DNA of 22,125 bases, taken from NCBI GenBank assembly GCA_036897625.1, contig JAYMTA010001051.1, positions 1-22,125 of the forward strand, written 5' to 3'. Source of the stretch: Pelargonium cotyledonis. Lineage: Eukaryota; Streptophyta; Magnoliopsida; Geraniales; Geraniaceae. The translations under genes were made by a program, and so were the position numbers. Under the pieces are notes generated by a model. It had not been told where the DNA came from. It saw nothing but the letters and a program-made list of their open reading frames with translations, and made no database searches. Of the stretch, positions 1-9,907 are shown piece by piece (the stretch's first letter is position 1; every line of letters starts with the position of its first letter).

Positions 1-121
1 TCAATATCCCTCCCAAAGGCGATCCTATTATAGGAATAGCTTCCGGTACGCCCGTTACAATTTTGACCGCCCAATAACCAATTTGGTCCCGAGGTAAGGA
101 ATAACCAGTTACACCAAAGGA
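1..121 (-). pseudogene. petB: Plastid-derived petB (cytochrome b6) fragment, nuclear insertion (NUPT)
   Basis: Read on the minus strand, one open frame gives [19 protein letters not shown] followed by [18 protein letters not shown] recognise this as an internal stretch of chloroplast cytochrome b6, normally SLPWDQ and EAIPVIGSPLVELL. Similarity fades just past 121 and also degrades near base 1, so the fragment is partial and may extend left of the window. The Trp of SLPWDQ is encoded here by CGG (Arg). That fits a genomic C at a C-to-U editing site known in some plastomes, and so a DNA origin rather than a cDNA. No start, stop or splice context is present and the surrounding bases are nuclear in character, so it is an inert fragment. 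Confidence 0.85.
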
Positions 122-139
122 TGATCCAAATTGCCAAGG

Positions 140-500
140 GCGTGATGTGAGAGAGTACTTTTCTATCCATTATAAGTCTTTAAATCTTGTTGTATAGTTT
201 CTGTTTTAATTATAAGTCCATTCATTTTTTTTGTATTGTAAATCTTGTATTGATGATAAAGCTCTCCAAGGGGACATGTCTATGAAATGTGATTTTCTGA
301 ATTATTAATCAACAGTGGTTTTTCAGTGACATGGATGGTCCAGTATTGGAGGAGAATTGGTTGTATGTTACATACAAATTATTATCAGCGGACTTGAATT
401 GGTGGTTCATATTTTAAACAAGGTTATGGTTGATCACTTCAAATGATTTATCGAAAGTGTTAGGTTTTATTTCAAAATCATTTTGATTTATCGAGCGTTA
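140..500. other. Unassigned AT-rich sequence
   Basis: No gene is recognised. A pyrimidine-rich AG at about 327 precedes a short open stretch on the plus strand reading DMDGPVLEENWLYVTYKL from about 331. It could be the end of an upstream gene, but the match to a splice acceptor is weak and the peptide is not one I recognise. Confidence 0.3.
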
Positions 501-1250
501 CACTATTCGAGGAGATCCACACTCGCCTCTACCACACAAATCGCTTGAAAGCCACCCCCTGTAGATTAGCGGTCCTAGAAGTTCACATTACTGTCCACTA
601 TGTTAAGTAGGTAACTGAGTCTGGCAACTCAGTTAAAACATGGGGCGGGAGGGATACGTTCAGGAGGCAACCTATGGAACTGCTATGACATCGTCACTGA
701 CCAATCATATAATGTCGCATCTTCAAACCAAGTTTGTAAGCACAAGTATCATCCCATAGTTGTAAGCCACGTGGAGTCCCATTCTTGAAAGAAAACCTTC
801 GGGGAGGTTGCGCTCTGTGAGGAGATCCCCGTGCGCCAGAAAGCTACACTCTTAGGGAGTGAAAAATGATATGAACCGCAAGGAAGCCACACCTGAATCA
901 GTAACTCATAAAATACGTGCATATAGCTATTCATGAGTCTACACGACTTCATATTGATCAATCACATGATGACACATCATCAACACAACACAAGTTTGTA
1001 AATACAAGTACCACTCCATAATTGGAAGCTTCACCCTTGGAAACAAGCCTCCAAGGTCAAGATCGAGAGCCTAAGGAAATTCCCAACTACAAGGTTGCAC
1101 CGTCGAGGAATTTACACCTTTTGGGCTCGAAGACGATACGAGCTATTCATTTTAGCAACGAATGCCAAAAAAGATTCGCACCATTACCACACAATCCGCT
1201 AGAAAATCACGCATATATGATAGGCTGTCACTCAAGCAAGTAATTTGAAC
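500..1250. repeat. Degenerate tandem-like repeat block, about 260-310 bp period
   Basis: Similar segments recur in the same order. The segment caagtttgtaagcacaagta near 729 matches caagtttgtaaatacaagta at 991, a spacing of 262. The segment gaggagatccacactcgcc near 511 matches gaggagatccccgtgcgcc near 820, with a weaker third match near 1103. The block contains no convincing coding frame. It reads as two to three strongly diverged copies of one unit, probably a transposon remnant or an old tandem duplication. Its family is not identified. Confidence 0.5.
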
Positions 1251-1592
1251 TCAAACGTGCGAGCACTGAACACACATTCTCTTAGGTAAAACTCGTAACC
1301 TAAACTGACATAAGATGCAAAACATTCTGCGCATCGAAAAGCATAGTAAAAGGCTAAAGTGAAATGAAAATAATAGCTTCTAATACTTCAAAGAAAATGA
1401 AACTATAAGGTCCATACAAAACCCTGCCTGCAACAAAATTTGCACAAGATAGCAATTGTGCGGCAGAACCATATATAATGAAATGGTCAGATATGTTTTA
1501 GGAACATCAAATAAAAAACACTAGACATTAAAGTAACCCAAAAGACATTAAACCAGCACTTGCCTCAACATATTTCCCAAAAAAAAAACTCA

Positions 1593-3521
1593 TCACAGGA
1601 GATCCGCAACATTAGATGGGAGCTCCTCGATGACTACGTTGTAGAACTTCTGGATATCAAACAGCATCCGCTCATCATCCCGAGTCACAAAGTTGATGGC
1701 AACACCTTTTCTTCCAAACCGACCACTACGACCAATGCGATGAAGGTAGTTTTCAGGTTGAGTCGGCAGATCGTAGTTGATAACAAGCGAGACTTGCTGC
1801 ACATCAATACCACGGGCCAAGAGATCGGTTGTGATGAGGACACGGGATGATCCGGATCGGAATTCCCGCATAATAATGTCACGGGTGTTTTGGTCCATGT
1901 CTCCGTGGGTGGCGGAGACTGTGTGGTCACGGCCTCTCATCTTGTCGGTAAGCCAATCCACCTTGCGACGCGTGTTGACGAAGATGACACTCTGGGTGAT
2001 GGCTAAGGTTTCGTAGAGATCGCAGAGGGTTTCGAGCTTCCATTCTTCCTTGTCAACGTTGACATAGAACTGCTTGATACCCTCAAGGGTGAGCTCGTCA
2101 CGCTTAACCAAGATTCTAACGGGCTTGTTCATGAACTTTCTTGTGATCTCGAGAGCCTCTGGGGGCATTGTGGCGGAAAACACCCCAACCTGGACTTTAG
2201 CCGGGAGCAGCTGGAAAATATCATAGATCTGATATCCAAAACGTAAATTAGATCAAACTCACAATAATAAGTCGGAAACAAAAAATGGCATGAACACTCT
2301 CAAAACTGAAGATCAAATATATACTCTACACACAATAAGGGTCAATGAAAACAAAACTTACATCAGATCAAACTCAAGATAAATATTAAGAAACAGAAAA
2401 TAGTGGGTATGAACTTGAAACTAAAGATCAAATAGATACACGACACACAACTAATTAGCTTCAGAATAATAAAAGGGGCATTATTGGAAAGAGGTAGATT
2501 TTCACATTCAAATTGTACAATGAAACTTAGTCTGAAACAATTTTCCCTTCTAAAATGACACTTCCAAAGACAGAGTTGGTATGTATAAACAAACAAAGGC
2601 TCACATAAAAGAAGACAAGTGATGCTATGATACTTGGACACAACTGAAAAAAAAATATGGATATGAGAAAATTGACAAACCTGGTCCTTGAAACCTCTTG
2701 AAAGCATTTCATCGGCCTCATCCAACACAAACATCCTGATTGAATCAGGGCGAAGCGACTGTCTCCGCAACATGTCATACACACGCCCTGGAGTGCCAAC
2801 AACAACATGAACACCGCTTTGTAGGATACGTTGATCCTCACGAACAATTGTACCACCAACACATGCATGAACCTTCACACCAAGGTAATCACCAAGTGCT
2901 CGCATGACTTTCTCAATCTGTTGAGCCAATTCTCTAGTGGGTGCCAAAACCAAAGCCTGGCATTGGACAAGCCCATAATCAAGCTGAGCCAAAATTCCCG
3001 AGCAGAAAGTAGCTGTTTTCCCAGTTCCGGACTGAGCCTGTTGAATCACATCTAGACCTTTGGTAAATGGTACGATTCCCTTTTGCTGGATTGCTGAAGG
3101 CTTCTCAAAACCTGACAAACATAAAATGCTTATCAATTACATGTTCTAAATTTCAATCTTCTGTTAAAAGAATAAAGAGATAAACCGACAAATTTGTGCT
3201 TACCATATGCATAGATACCCCTAAGAAGGTTTTCGGGCAACCCCATAGCATCAAAACTGTCATGAACTTCATCATATGTGGTAAAAAATTCTTGTCCCTC
3301 AGTTGAGAGTCTGAACAACCAAATTATTACAATAAACATTAGTTACATACAAATACAAACTAAAAGATATATAATATGCAATATCAACAATAAAAAAAAG
3401 AAATTCAAGCAAAGTCTGCAGCAAAATAGCAATAAAAATGAGAAAAGGCTTACATTTCAGTCATTCTGGAGTCATACTGACGAGCATCAAATTGAGATCC
3501 TTCTGGTGCTGCACCTGCCAT
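1593..3521 (-). CDS. EIF4A: Eukaryotic initiation factor 4A (DEAD-box RNA helicase)
   Basis: This encodes the ATP-dependent RNA helicase of the cap-binding complex, which unwinds mRNA leaders for 40S scanning in the cytosol. Coding exons in transcript order are 3521-3454, 3310-3204, 3111-2681 and 2228-1593. They join in frame to 413 aa, the usual plant eIF4A length, from [10 protein letters not shown] to a C-terminus VADLL. Visible motifs are the Q motif (FEKPSAIQ, residues 60-67), Walker A AQSGTGKT (84-91), PTRELA (116-121), TPGR (165-168), DEAD (189-192), SAT (220-222), VIFVNTRRK (283-291), ARGID (340-344) and HRIGRSGR (365-372). All are intact. Every coding junction has GT-AG borders. A leader intron ends 2 nt upstream of the ATG. 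No stop or frameshift is seen, so the gene looks functional. The paralogue (for example Arabidopsis eIF4A-1, -2 or -3) cannot be decided here, but the neighbours favour the At1g72730 type. It is not the exon-junction factor eIF4A-III, since the ends match translational eIF4A. Confidence 0.97.
2250..2457. repeat. 115-bp degenerate tandem duplication in the last eIF4A intron
   Basis: agatcaaactca begins at 2250 and again at 2365. Each is followed in the same order by related strings such as ggaaacaaaaa/agaaacagaaaa and gatcaaatata/gatcaaataga, then an acac-rich tail. The duplication fills almost half of the intron next to its acceptor and does not touch coding sequence. Confidence 0.6.
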
Positions 3522-3523
3522 AG

Positions 3524-4740
3524 CTGCAAAGAGAAATGATTTAGAGCAATGACCAAGTCCTGGAGATATCTGATGATAACATGCATATCAATTTTTCATC
3601 AGCAGAAACATCACTACAAATTTCATTCGCGACAAACTTGCAAACCAAACAAAAAGGCAGAAAAAATTATACTTCCGATTAGTACGAGACGTGTACATGG
3701 ACCAAACAAAATACTTCAACATCAGAGACTACTATACCTACTCCCCAATAAAGGCCAAAAAGTCAGACACTTGCAAGTAACAAGCAACTTCCACTGTGCA
3801 TTCTAGAGCTAATAAAACACTTTTGAACACAATTCAATGTGAATAAAACAATTTAATCAAATACAAACCAGGCAGATTAGCAGGTTACTCCCTAAATCCA
3901 TGAAACAGACGAGCTCACATTCCTCAATAACAAACCAATCCATGAGGTTGTTTGTTATAGCAATCATCATACAACAATGTAGTGAAATAAGACATTAGGA
4001 CCAGTTCATTGCGCTATTTTCAATTCATACACGAGTGGATTGAAGATAATAGAAAGAAACAGAACAACTCAAACATTCCTCAAGAGCACTGAATCAATCT
4101 TAATAGAATAAGGTAGTGAGACAAGACTTTAGAACCAGTTAAAAAATATATTTTTAAAATTCAATATCATGTATGGATTCCATATAATAGCAAGAAACAG
4201 ATAATTGGTATTAAAAAGCCTATCTCTCAAATCTCATCCAAATTACACACAAATAAAACTCTTTTCACCTCAAAAAATCACAAACCAGGGAGCTTCTTGT
4301 AAACAAATCCATTAACCTAACTCACAACTATAGCCAAAACAGAAAAAAAGATAGATCCCAAAATTTAGATCAAACCAGCTACAACGAAGTGATAATACAA
4401 AAAACACTCAAAATAAAAAGATTAAACGTCAAAAAAATACCCATTGCCGTGAAATCAACCCCGCACAAGACCCGTCAATAAAAATCCCATCTTTACCAAA
4501 AAATCACCAACCCAGATTCGATTAAACCAAGAACCAATGAGCTCCAACGATCCCACCAAATCAACAAACAAATAAAACCCACTACAGATAAGCACAAACA
4601 TGTAAATCGAGGAGAGAGACAGAGAGAGACGAACCTGAGAGTGACTGAGAGAGCTAGAGATCGAAAATCAGAGAGCGAAAAAAGAGAGCTTTAGGGTTTC
4701 CCAAACTCCTCGGATCTGCGCCGTGGAGTTGAAGGGAGGT
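3524..4740 (-). other. eIF4A 5' leader exon (about 4635-4740) and 1.1-kb leader intron (3524-4634)
   Basis: On the minus strand a CAG|GT donor at 4635/4634 and a pyrimidine-tract AG acceptor at 3525-3524 bound an AT-rich intron, leaving CT between the acceptor and the ATG. The leader exon is rich in CT runs (GA on the plus strand, 4612-4690), as is common in plant leaders. It carries a telo-box at 4691-4699 (AAACCCTAA on the gene strand). Leader introns directly upstream of the ATG are usual in plant eIF4A genes. The transcription start near 4740 is approximate. The intron contains a degenerate 134-bp duplication (3961-4066 and 4095-4205). Confidence 0.75.
4691..4699 (-). promoter_or_regulatory. 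Telo-box in eIF4A leader or proximal promoter
   Basis: The gene strand reads AAACCCTAA. This interstitial telomere motif is enriched near transcription starts of plant translation-machinery genes, where it is linked to expression in dividing cells. Position and orientation fit that use. Confidence 0.55.
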
Positions 4741-6440
4741 TGTTTTGTGTAAAAGAGAGTGTGTTAACATCAGGTCATCTTAGGTTTTGTACTACCCAAC
4801 ACTCAATCCTTTCCTTGTACCAATCTTTTTAGGTTTCCTATTTTGCCCCTTCTTTTTTGTTTTTATTACGGTTTTGGTTGTTTGGTTGCCTAGAAAATTT
4901 TGAGTCTTAACAAATCTTGGAGATAGAATTGTAATATGGTTCCGGATTAAAACATAGGTTTGGATCCAAATACTATTTTGTGAGTTCTAGTTGCATAAAA
5001 TGAAATTAGGAACTTTTTATCTTCCCAGGTCGGGCTGAACGAATCAAAAATGGTCTTATCATGTAAGTACGCACGAATTTGTAGTTCATTACAATCTTTT
5101 CAATATGAACTAAAAATTATTATAATGAATTCGACCCAAATTCCTTCTGTTAGGCGTAGTAATATTCAATCTCGACTACCACTCTATACATTTCACTTTC
5201 GAAGTAATGTGGCTTAATTTTTAATTTTCTTTAATTTAGTTGATAGTCATCGATCCTCTACAAATATATATTCGATCACACGCAAAACTCCAATAATTAA
5301 CTTATGATAATGTGATAAAGACACTTTATCATATTTATCATATTCTCATATAATAATTACAATTAAATGTATTAGGTGAAAGGATTTATTAAAATGATGT
5401 TGAAATTAAATAATTTCATGTTATGTTGTGTAAATATTGCTTAAGATATATAAAACATAATAAAAATAATATTGTAATCATATAATTGGGAATAGTTTGG
5501 TAACATTATGTTTGCGTGTCATACATCGTCTCGAAATAATCAACGTCACAAACAATTATTAAATTGTGCTATACTTGATAATTTATTTATGATTTTACCA
5601 TAAATTTGAATAAAAATGATAATTTGATAATTTAGTTCATAACTCGTGCAAATGTAGTCAGCTCCAACTTAAATATTGATTGAATTTAGTTTACGAGATC
5701 TAATCTCGTAAAAACAAAAGTTAAGTTTTAAGTGTCGGGTCCAAATTGTTGTAGCTATTGTCCCGACCAATGTAGACCTTACAAATATGAGATAAAGCCT
5801 AAGGTGACTCACAAAGCACTAACAACACAAAATTATATATCATGGAACTTTTGATGTAGACAACATTTTCAATTAGTGACTTAATATTATATATCATCTT
5901 TAACTTCTTGGAAAAGTTTTTTCTATAAAATATATTGGAGTGAGTTTTATTTTCTTATAAGAATGAAAGGATAATGTTTCATTTGGTCCAAACTTTCGTA
6001 TGATTTTCGCTACGATTAAATTTTCCATAACGTTAAAATTTAATCTCAAATCATTCAAATGTTTTCTCATCTTATAAACCGAACTGTGAACATCTACTTG
6101 TCTAAAACCTTGGACAAATTGATGCAAGGCCGAATTAGATCGAGCTCAAATTGGGCGGTTTGGATTGTAAGCCCAATATTCGAACAAATTAGAGTTCATA
6201 ATTCCAAAAGTAATTTCTTTTATATCAATTCAACATCACAACATTAATAAGAGATAAACAGTCTCATAGAAGCAAATTGTATCTTCAAAAGTAAAATCCA
6301 TAAGCAAAAATAGTCATTACAAAGTTAATAATCCAAAGAAAACTCGTTGAAGAAATAAAAATCACCTGTACATAAAAAAAAACACAAATAAAATCTATTC
6401 ACAGAATAATTAACCAAATATACATACAAACAACAAAAAC
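4741..6440. other. AT-rich intergenic region upstream of eIF4A
   Basis: No coding frame of interest is seen on either strand. It includes the eIF4A promoter side (about 4741-5000). At 4984-5003 there is a copy of a short dispersed motif that also occurs at 13809 and 19335. The rest is low-complexity AT-rich sequence without a recognisable element. Confidence 0.5.
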
Positions 6441-8092
6441 GATCATGATATCAACTCTAATAATCAAAATCGGGTTTTGGGCAAGGGAATATGAACGACG
6501 AAATCTAACACAAGTTAAAACTTCTAAAGAGATTAATCTATTACATTTACATCCAAACAGACTGGACTAAAGTAGTTTGCGATAAAATACAAGAACATGG
6601 TAAAATTACCCAAAAACCTAATCGAACATGGTAAAATTACCCAAAAACCTAATCGAACATGGTAAAATTACCCAAAAACCTAATCGAACGCACATACAAA
6701 AAAAAACAATCAAATATATAAAGTTCAAGAACCGAAACCTGTTTTTGGGACAAGGAAATATATAGGGACACATTTGACACAATGTTGAAAGATCAAAGCT
6801 GCAAAACTATTCAATTTACATTGAAACCCACTAAAGTAAAGCAAGTACATCAAGCTTATTCTAGAACACATTACCATGTCAACTTTGAGAGTCAAAAATA
6901 GGTTTTGCGACAAAGAAATATAAAGGGACACCTTCACGGCTTCACACAATATAAAGTTCAAAGAGATTAAAAAAAACTACAATTTTCACTTGCAACAGAA
7001 CCCACTAAACTAAACTAACTACATTAAAGCATTTCGAATAACACATGGTAATGTCAAGCTCAGTTTAGCGACTCACAAATTACATCTATATAAGCATGCT
7101 AAGCACATTTTGGCCAACAACAAGAAAAACTATCTGAACACCTAATCAAATACTCGTACAAACAAACAAACAAAATAAATAAAACTTTAGGAATCGAAAA
7201 TATGTGTTTCGTGAAACATTCACACAATATTGAAAGATCAAAGAGATAAACCTCTCCCATTTAGATCAATGCCCACAAAACTAAACTTACTACATTAAGC
7301 TAATTCAATAAAACATCACCATGTCAAAAAATTACAATAACACAATATGAAGCTCACATATACTTTATCACTTAGTAACTCACAATTTACATATTTCTAA
7401 GCATACCAAGCACATTTTAGCAAAGCAAACAACACGAAAAATTGTCCAAACACCTAATCAATTACTCAAAACAAAGATACCAACTTTAAGGATATAAAGG
7501 GACTCATCCGAATCAAAGAGATAAAACTATTCCATTTACATCAAAATCCACAAAACTAAACAAACTACATTAAGCTAATTGCCTAATTCAGTAACACAAT
7601 AGCATGTCAAGATCGCACTTAGTAACCCACAACTTACATCTTCCTAAGCATACTAAGCACATTTTGGCCAAACACTGAATCAAAGAGATAAAACTATTCC
7701 ATTAACATAAAAATCAACAAAACTAGGCAAACTACATAAAGCTAATTCAATAACACATTACCTGGTCGAGCTCGCATATACTTTATCACTTAGCAACTCA
7801 CAACTTAGATCTTTCTAAGCATGCTATGCACATTTTGGCAAACATAACCAAACACTGAATCATATACTCATACAAACAACAAAAATAACCAAAAGTATCA
7901 ACTTTAAGAGCATAAAGGGCCCCATTATGAAAGAGACAACTATTCTGTTTACATAAAAACTCACTAAACTAAACTAACTAGGTTAAACGATTATTCAAGA
8001 ACACATTGCCATGTCGACAAATTACAATATAATTATACTGCAAAATTAAGCTCACATATACTTTATCATGCCAATTCAGTCATCAATCCAAC
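6440..8092. repeat. Degenerate tandem array of about seven units of roughly 200-290 bp
   Basis: An ordered set of phrases recurs about seven times. These include a ccaactttaagg-type phrase, ataaagggacac, aagagataaaactattcc, atccacaaaactaaac, ctacattaagctaattcaat, acacattaccatgtc, ctcacatatactttatcac, taactcacaatttacat and ctaagcatactaagcacat. Approximate unit starts are 6440, 6705, 6885, 7177, 7474, 7678 and 7890. Units vary by internal deletions. There is no coding frame and no inverted termini. The array stops about 100 bp before the TIM23 stop codon, so later TIM23 transcripts may read into it. The 31-bp minisatellite lies inside the first part. Confidence 0.75.
6593..6689. repeat. Perfect 31-bp minisatellite, 3.1 copies
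   Basis: The unit begins gaacatggtaaaattaccc and restarts at 6593, 6624 and 6655, with a 4-base partial copy from 6686. The copies are identical and directly adjacent with no spacers. Sequence identity this high beside old, diverged repeats implies a recent expansion. Confidence 0.95.
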
Positions 8093-8195
8093 AATTTCGA
8101 CATTCATATCTGCTTCCGTACACAGATTATCAAAATTGAAACACTAATTCCAATCCGATTATCTGAATCAGAAAAGCTAGGAACAGAAAACAAAC
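8093..8195 (-). other. Probable TIM23 3' untranslated region
   Basis: This is the non-repetitive stretch between the TGA and the degenerate array. No clear AATAAA is seen on the gene strand, so the polyadenylation site is not placed. Confidence 0.4.
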
Positions 8196-8738
8196 TCATA
8201 TCGGAACATATCGCTTCAAAGTCTGCTTCCCTGCAACTCCGACCGCAGCCACCATCCCTCCAAGAGCCCCCGCCACTGCCGCCGATCTCACTCCCTTCGC
8301 AGCCCTGTACACAGCTCCGGTCGCCAAACCTGCCGCCATGCTGCTCCAAACATCGTCCCTATCAGTGACGCTCACGACGGCGCTCTCCATTCCGGCGTAG
8401 ATCAACCCTATGATCCCAACCCTATTCCCCCAATTCCTCCCGGAGTGTCCCGACGCGTTGAGGACGCGATTCACGCGGAGCTTAGTGGTGTCGCCGGATT
8501 CGATGGAGCGGACGCCGGAGATTATTCCCGTAGCGCCGCCCGCGAGGGAGCCGGCGAGGTAAGCGCATCCGGTGTAGAAGGTAAGGTTCTCGCCCCACGA
8601 TCGGCGCTGCTTGGCGGATTCTTCGGAGAAGAGGAACTCCGGAGAGGTCGGGAGCTCGTATATGGCCCTGTATGGGGTTTGGAGATCCTGGTAGGGGTTG
8701 TAGATGCGCTTATCGGACCGGTTCGTGTTCGATTCCAT
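8196..8738 (-). CDS. TIM23: Mitochondrial import inner membrane translocase subunit TIM23
   Basis: This is an intronless gene of 180 aa with intact ATG and TGA. TIM23 forms the channel of the presequence translocase in the mitochondrial inner membrane. The N-terminal 60 residues are polar and carry the plant-specific signature [20 protein letters not shown]. They are followed by about four hydrophobic Gly/Ala-rich segments. The Tim17/22/23 (PRAT) signature is seen in [16 protein letters not shown], then D-D-V-W and [17 protein letters not shown]. The C-terminus ends KRYVPI as in Arabidopsis TIM23 proteins. Length matches the plant family (about 185-190 aa). The start is the only Met upstream of the signature and follows a leader with a telo-box. 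The gene lies head to head with the methyltransferase gene, whose ATG is about 1.2 kb away. Codon third positions are GC-rich, unlike the flanking AT-rich DNA, which is natural for a single-exon coding block. Confidence 0.96.
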   Translation of the reverse strand: MESNTNRSDKRIYNPYQDLQTPYRAIYELPTSPEFLFSEESAKQRRSWGENLTFYTGCAYLAGSLAGGATGIISGVRSIESGDTTKLRVNRVLNASGHSGRNWGNRVGIIGLIYAGMESAVVSVTDRDDVWSSMAAGLATGAVYRAAKGVRSAAVAGALGGMVAAVGVAGKQTLKRYVPI

Positions 8739-8753
8739 GGCGCTTGCAGGTTC

Positions 8754-8768
8754 TAGGGTTAGGGTTTT
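8754..8768 (-). promoter_or_regulatory. Double telo-box in TIM23 leader
   Basis: The gene strand reads AAAACCCTAACCCTA about 15 bp upstream of the ATG and is followed upstream by a CT-rich tract. Telo-boxes are common close to the start of plant nuclear genes for ribosomal and mitochondrial proteins. Confidence 0.6.
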
Positions 8769-8820
8769 AGGAGAGAGAGGCGGGAAGAGGAAGAGGAAGA
8801 GAAGCGTAAAGGAAGCGCCT

Positions 8821-9900
8821 TTATTTTATGCTCTGTTTTGTGAGTGGTTTTTGTAAAGCCAAGATGGGTCGGTGGAGTCAACGGCGTCGTTTTCTGCCTA
8901 AATATAAAATATGTGTTTCCTAGATCCTTCTTCCTACTTGGTTAGAATTTAGGATTTGTGATTCTAACGTAAACTAAACGTGAATTTAAGAGAGTAAGAG
9001 TATGATTTCATTGTACCATGCATTGCACGCGTCGGCTAAGTTATTTGGTTTAGATAATTTCATCTTATGAAACTATATCTTTTGAAAGGAACAGTATAAT
9101 TCGATAAAAAGACACCTCATTCGAAGCAATCAAAAACATGTATGAGGGCATTGCATCGGCGTCTTTATGTCACAACAACAAAGTTTTCCTTAAAGGCTTT
9201 AAGGCCCATGGGAAGTTCAAGCGCTCCTGTCAACCTTGCGTCATATTGATTTGATATGCTTCATAGTACTTGAAAGTGAAAATGTCGTTTACAACTCCGA
9301 TCTTGCATCGCATCAACCCCACATGCGTTGGGACACTTCAAATCTCGCCCTCATTTACTTGTTGCATGCCAAAGACAGTTCCCTCTCACGGGCCTTGAGG
9401 CACCTGCTCATGCACTGCAATTTTAGTCCCTCATCGCATTAGCCTAATTCACCCCAAAGTCCCTATGGTTCTCTCTCCCCCTCCGAAGGCACGTCAAAAC
9501 CCGCTTTCATTCCCTTATTGCAAGAGCAAATTTGTCTCAAGAAGCTAAAGTCTCACCGCCTTTTACATCCCTCCCAAATGTCGCATCATCAAACATATAT
9601 CTAAAAAGCTTACTTAGGAGTAAAATATTTGAGAATGAGTCTCCTCAAAAGTAAGATTACGTCGCCAAGAAAAATCAAACGTTTGTTTCCCTTAGAGTTA
9701 CCAATCTTTGTGATCATTTTGTAGTAGTATTCAATCCACCAAGACTTAAAATCAAGACAGTAGAGACACACTTTAGTTCAAATCACCTTTTTCCGCATTT
9801 GTCATGCAACATCAGATAAATTAGATTCGTTAATGCGTCGTGTCCTGTTAATATGACAATTTTAAATTTGTTTTCAAGTTAGACGGCGTCGTCTAAGAGG
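8821..9900. other. Shared upstream region of the divergent TIM23 and methyltransferase genes
   Basis: The 10-mer acggcgtcgt occurs at 8881-8890, near the TIM23 start, and again at 9883-9892, near the methyltransferase start. The middle part (about 9120-9600) is more GC-rich than its flanks and has short open stretches but no recognisable protein. It may be an eroded transposon or pseudogene fragment. No RNA gene is seen. Confidence 0.4.
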
Positions 9901-9907
9901 TCATGGC

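Noticed and set aside
1022..1243. 73-aa plus-strand frame in the left repeat block
   Set aside because: It lies within the diverged repeat, has no counterpart frame in the other copies and is not recognisable.
2363..2680. Continuation of the eIF4A DEAD-exon frame into the next 318 bp
   Set aside because: The family sequence stops exactly at a CAG|GT donor and resumes at 2228 after an AG. The extension is intron sequence.
5900..6247. Overlapping short frames on both strands upstream of the repeat array
   Set aside because: These are random openings in AT-rich DNA without recognisable protein or gene signals.
6593..6689. Possible CRISPR-like direct repeats
   Set aside because: The repeats touch each other without spacers and the genome is eukaryotic, so this is a minisatellite.
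8445..8756. 103-aa open frame on the plus strand
   Set aside because: It is antisense to TIM23. It is open only because of the GC-rich coding sequence opposite.
9236..9442. 68-aa open frame in the TIM23/methyltransferase spacer
   Set aside because: The peptide is not recognisable and has no splice or start context. It is at most an eroded fragment.
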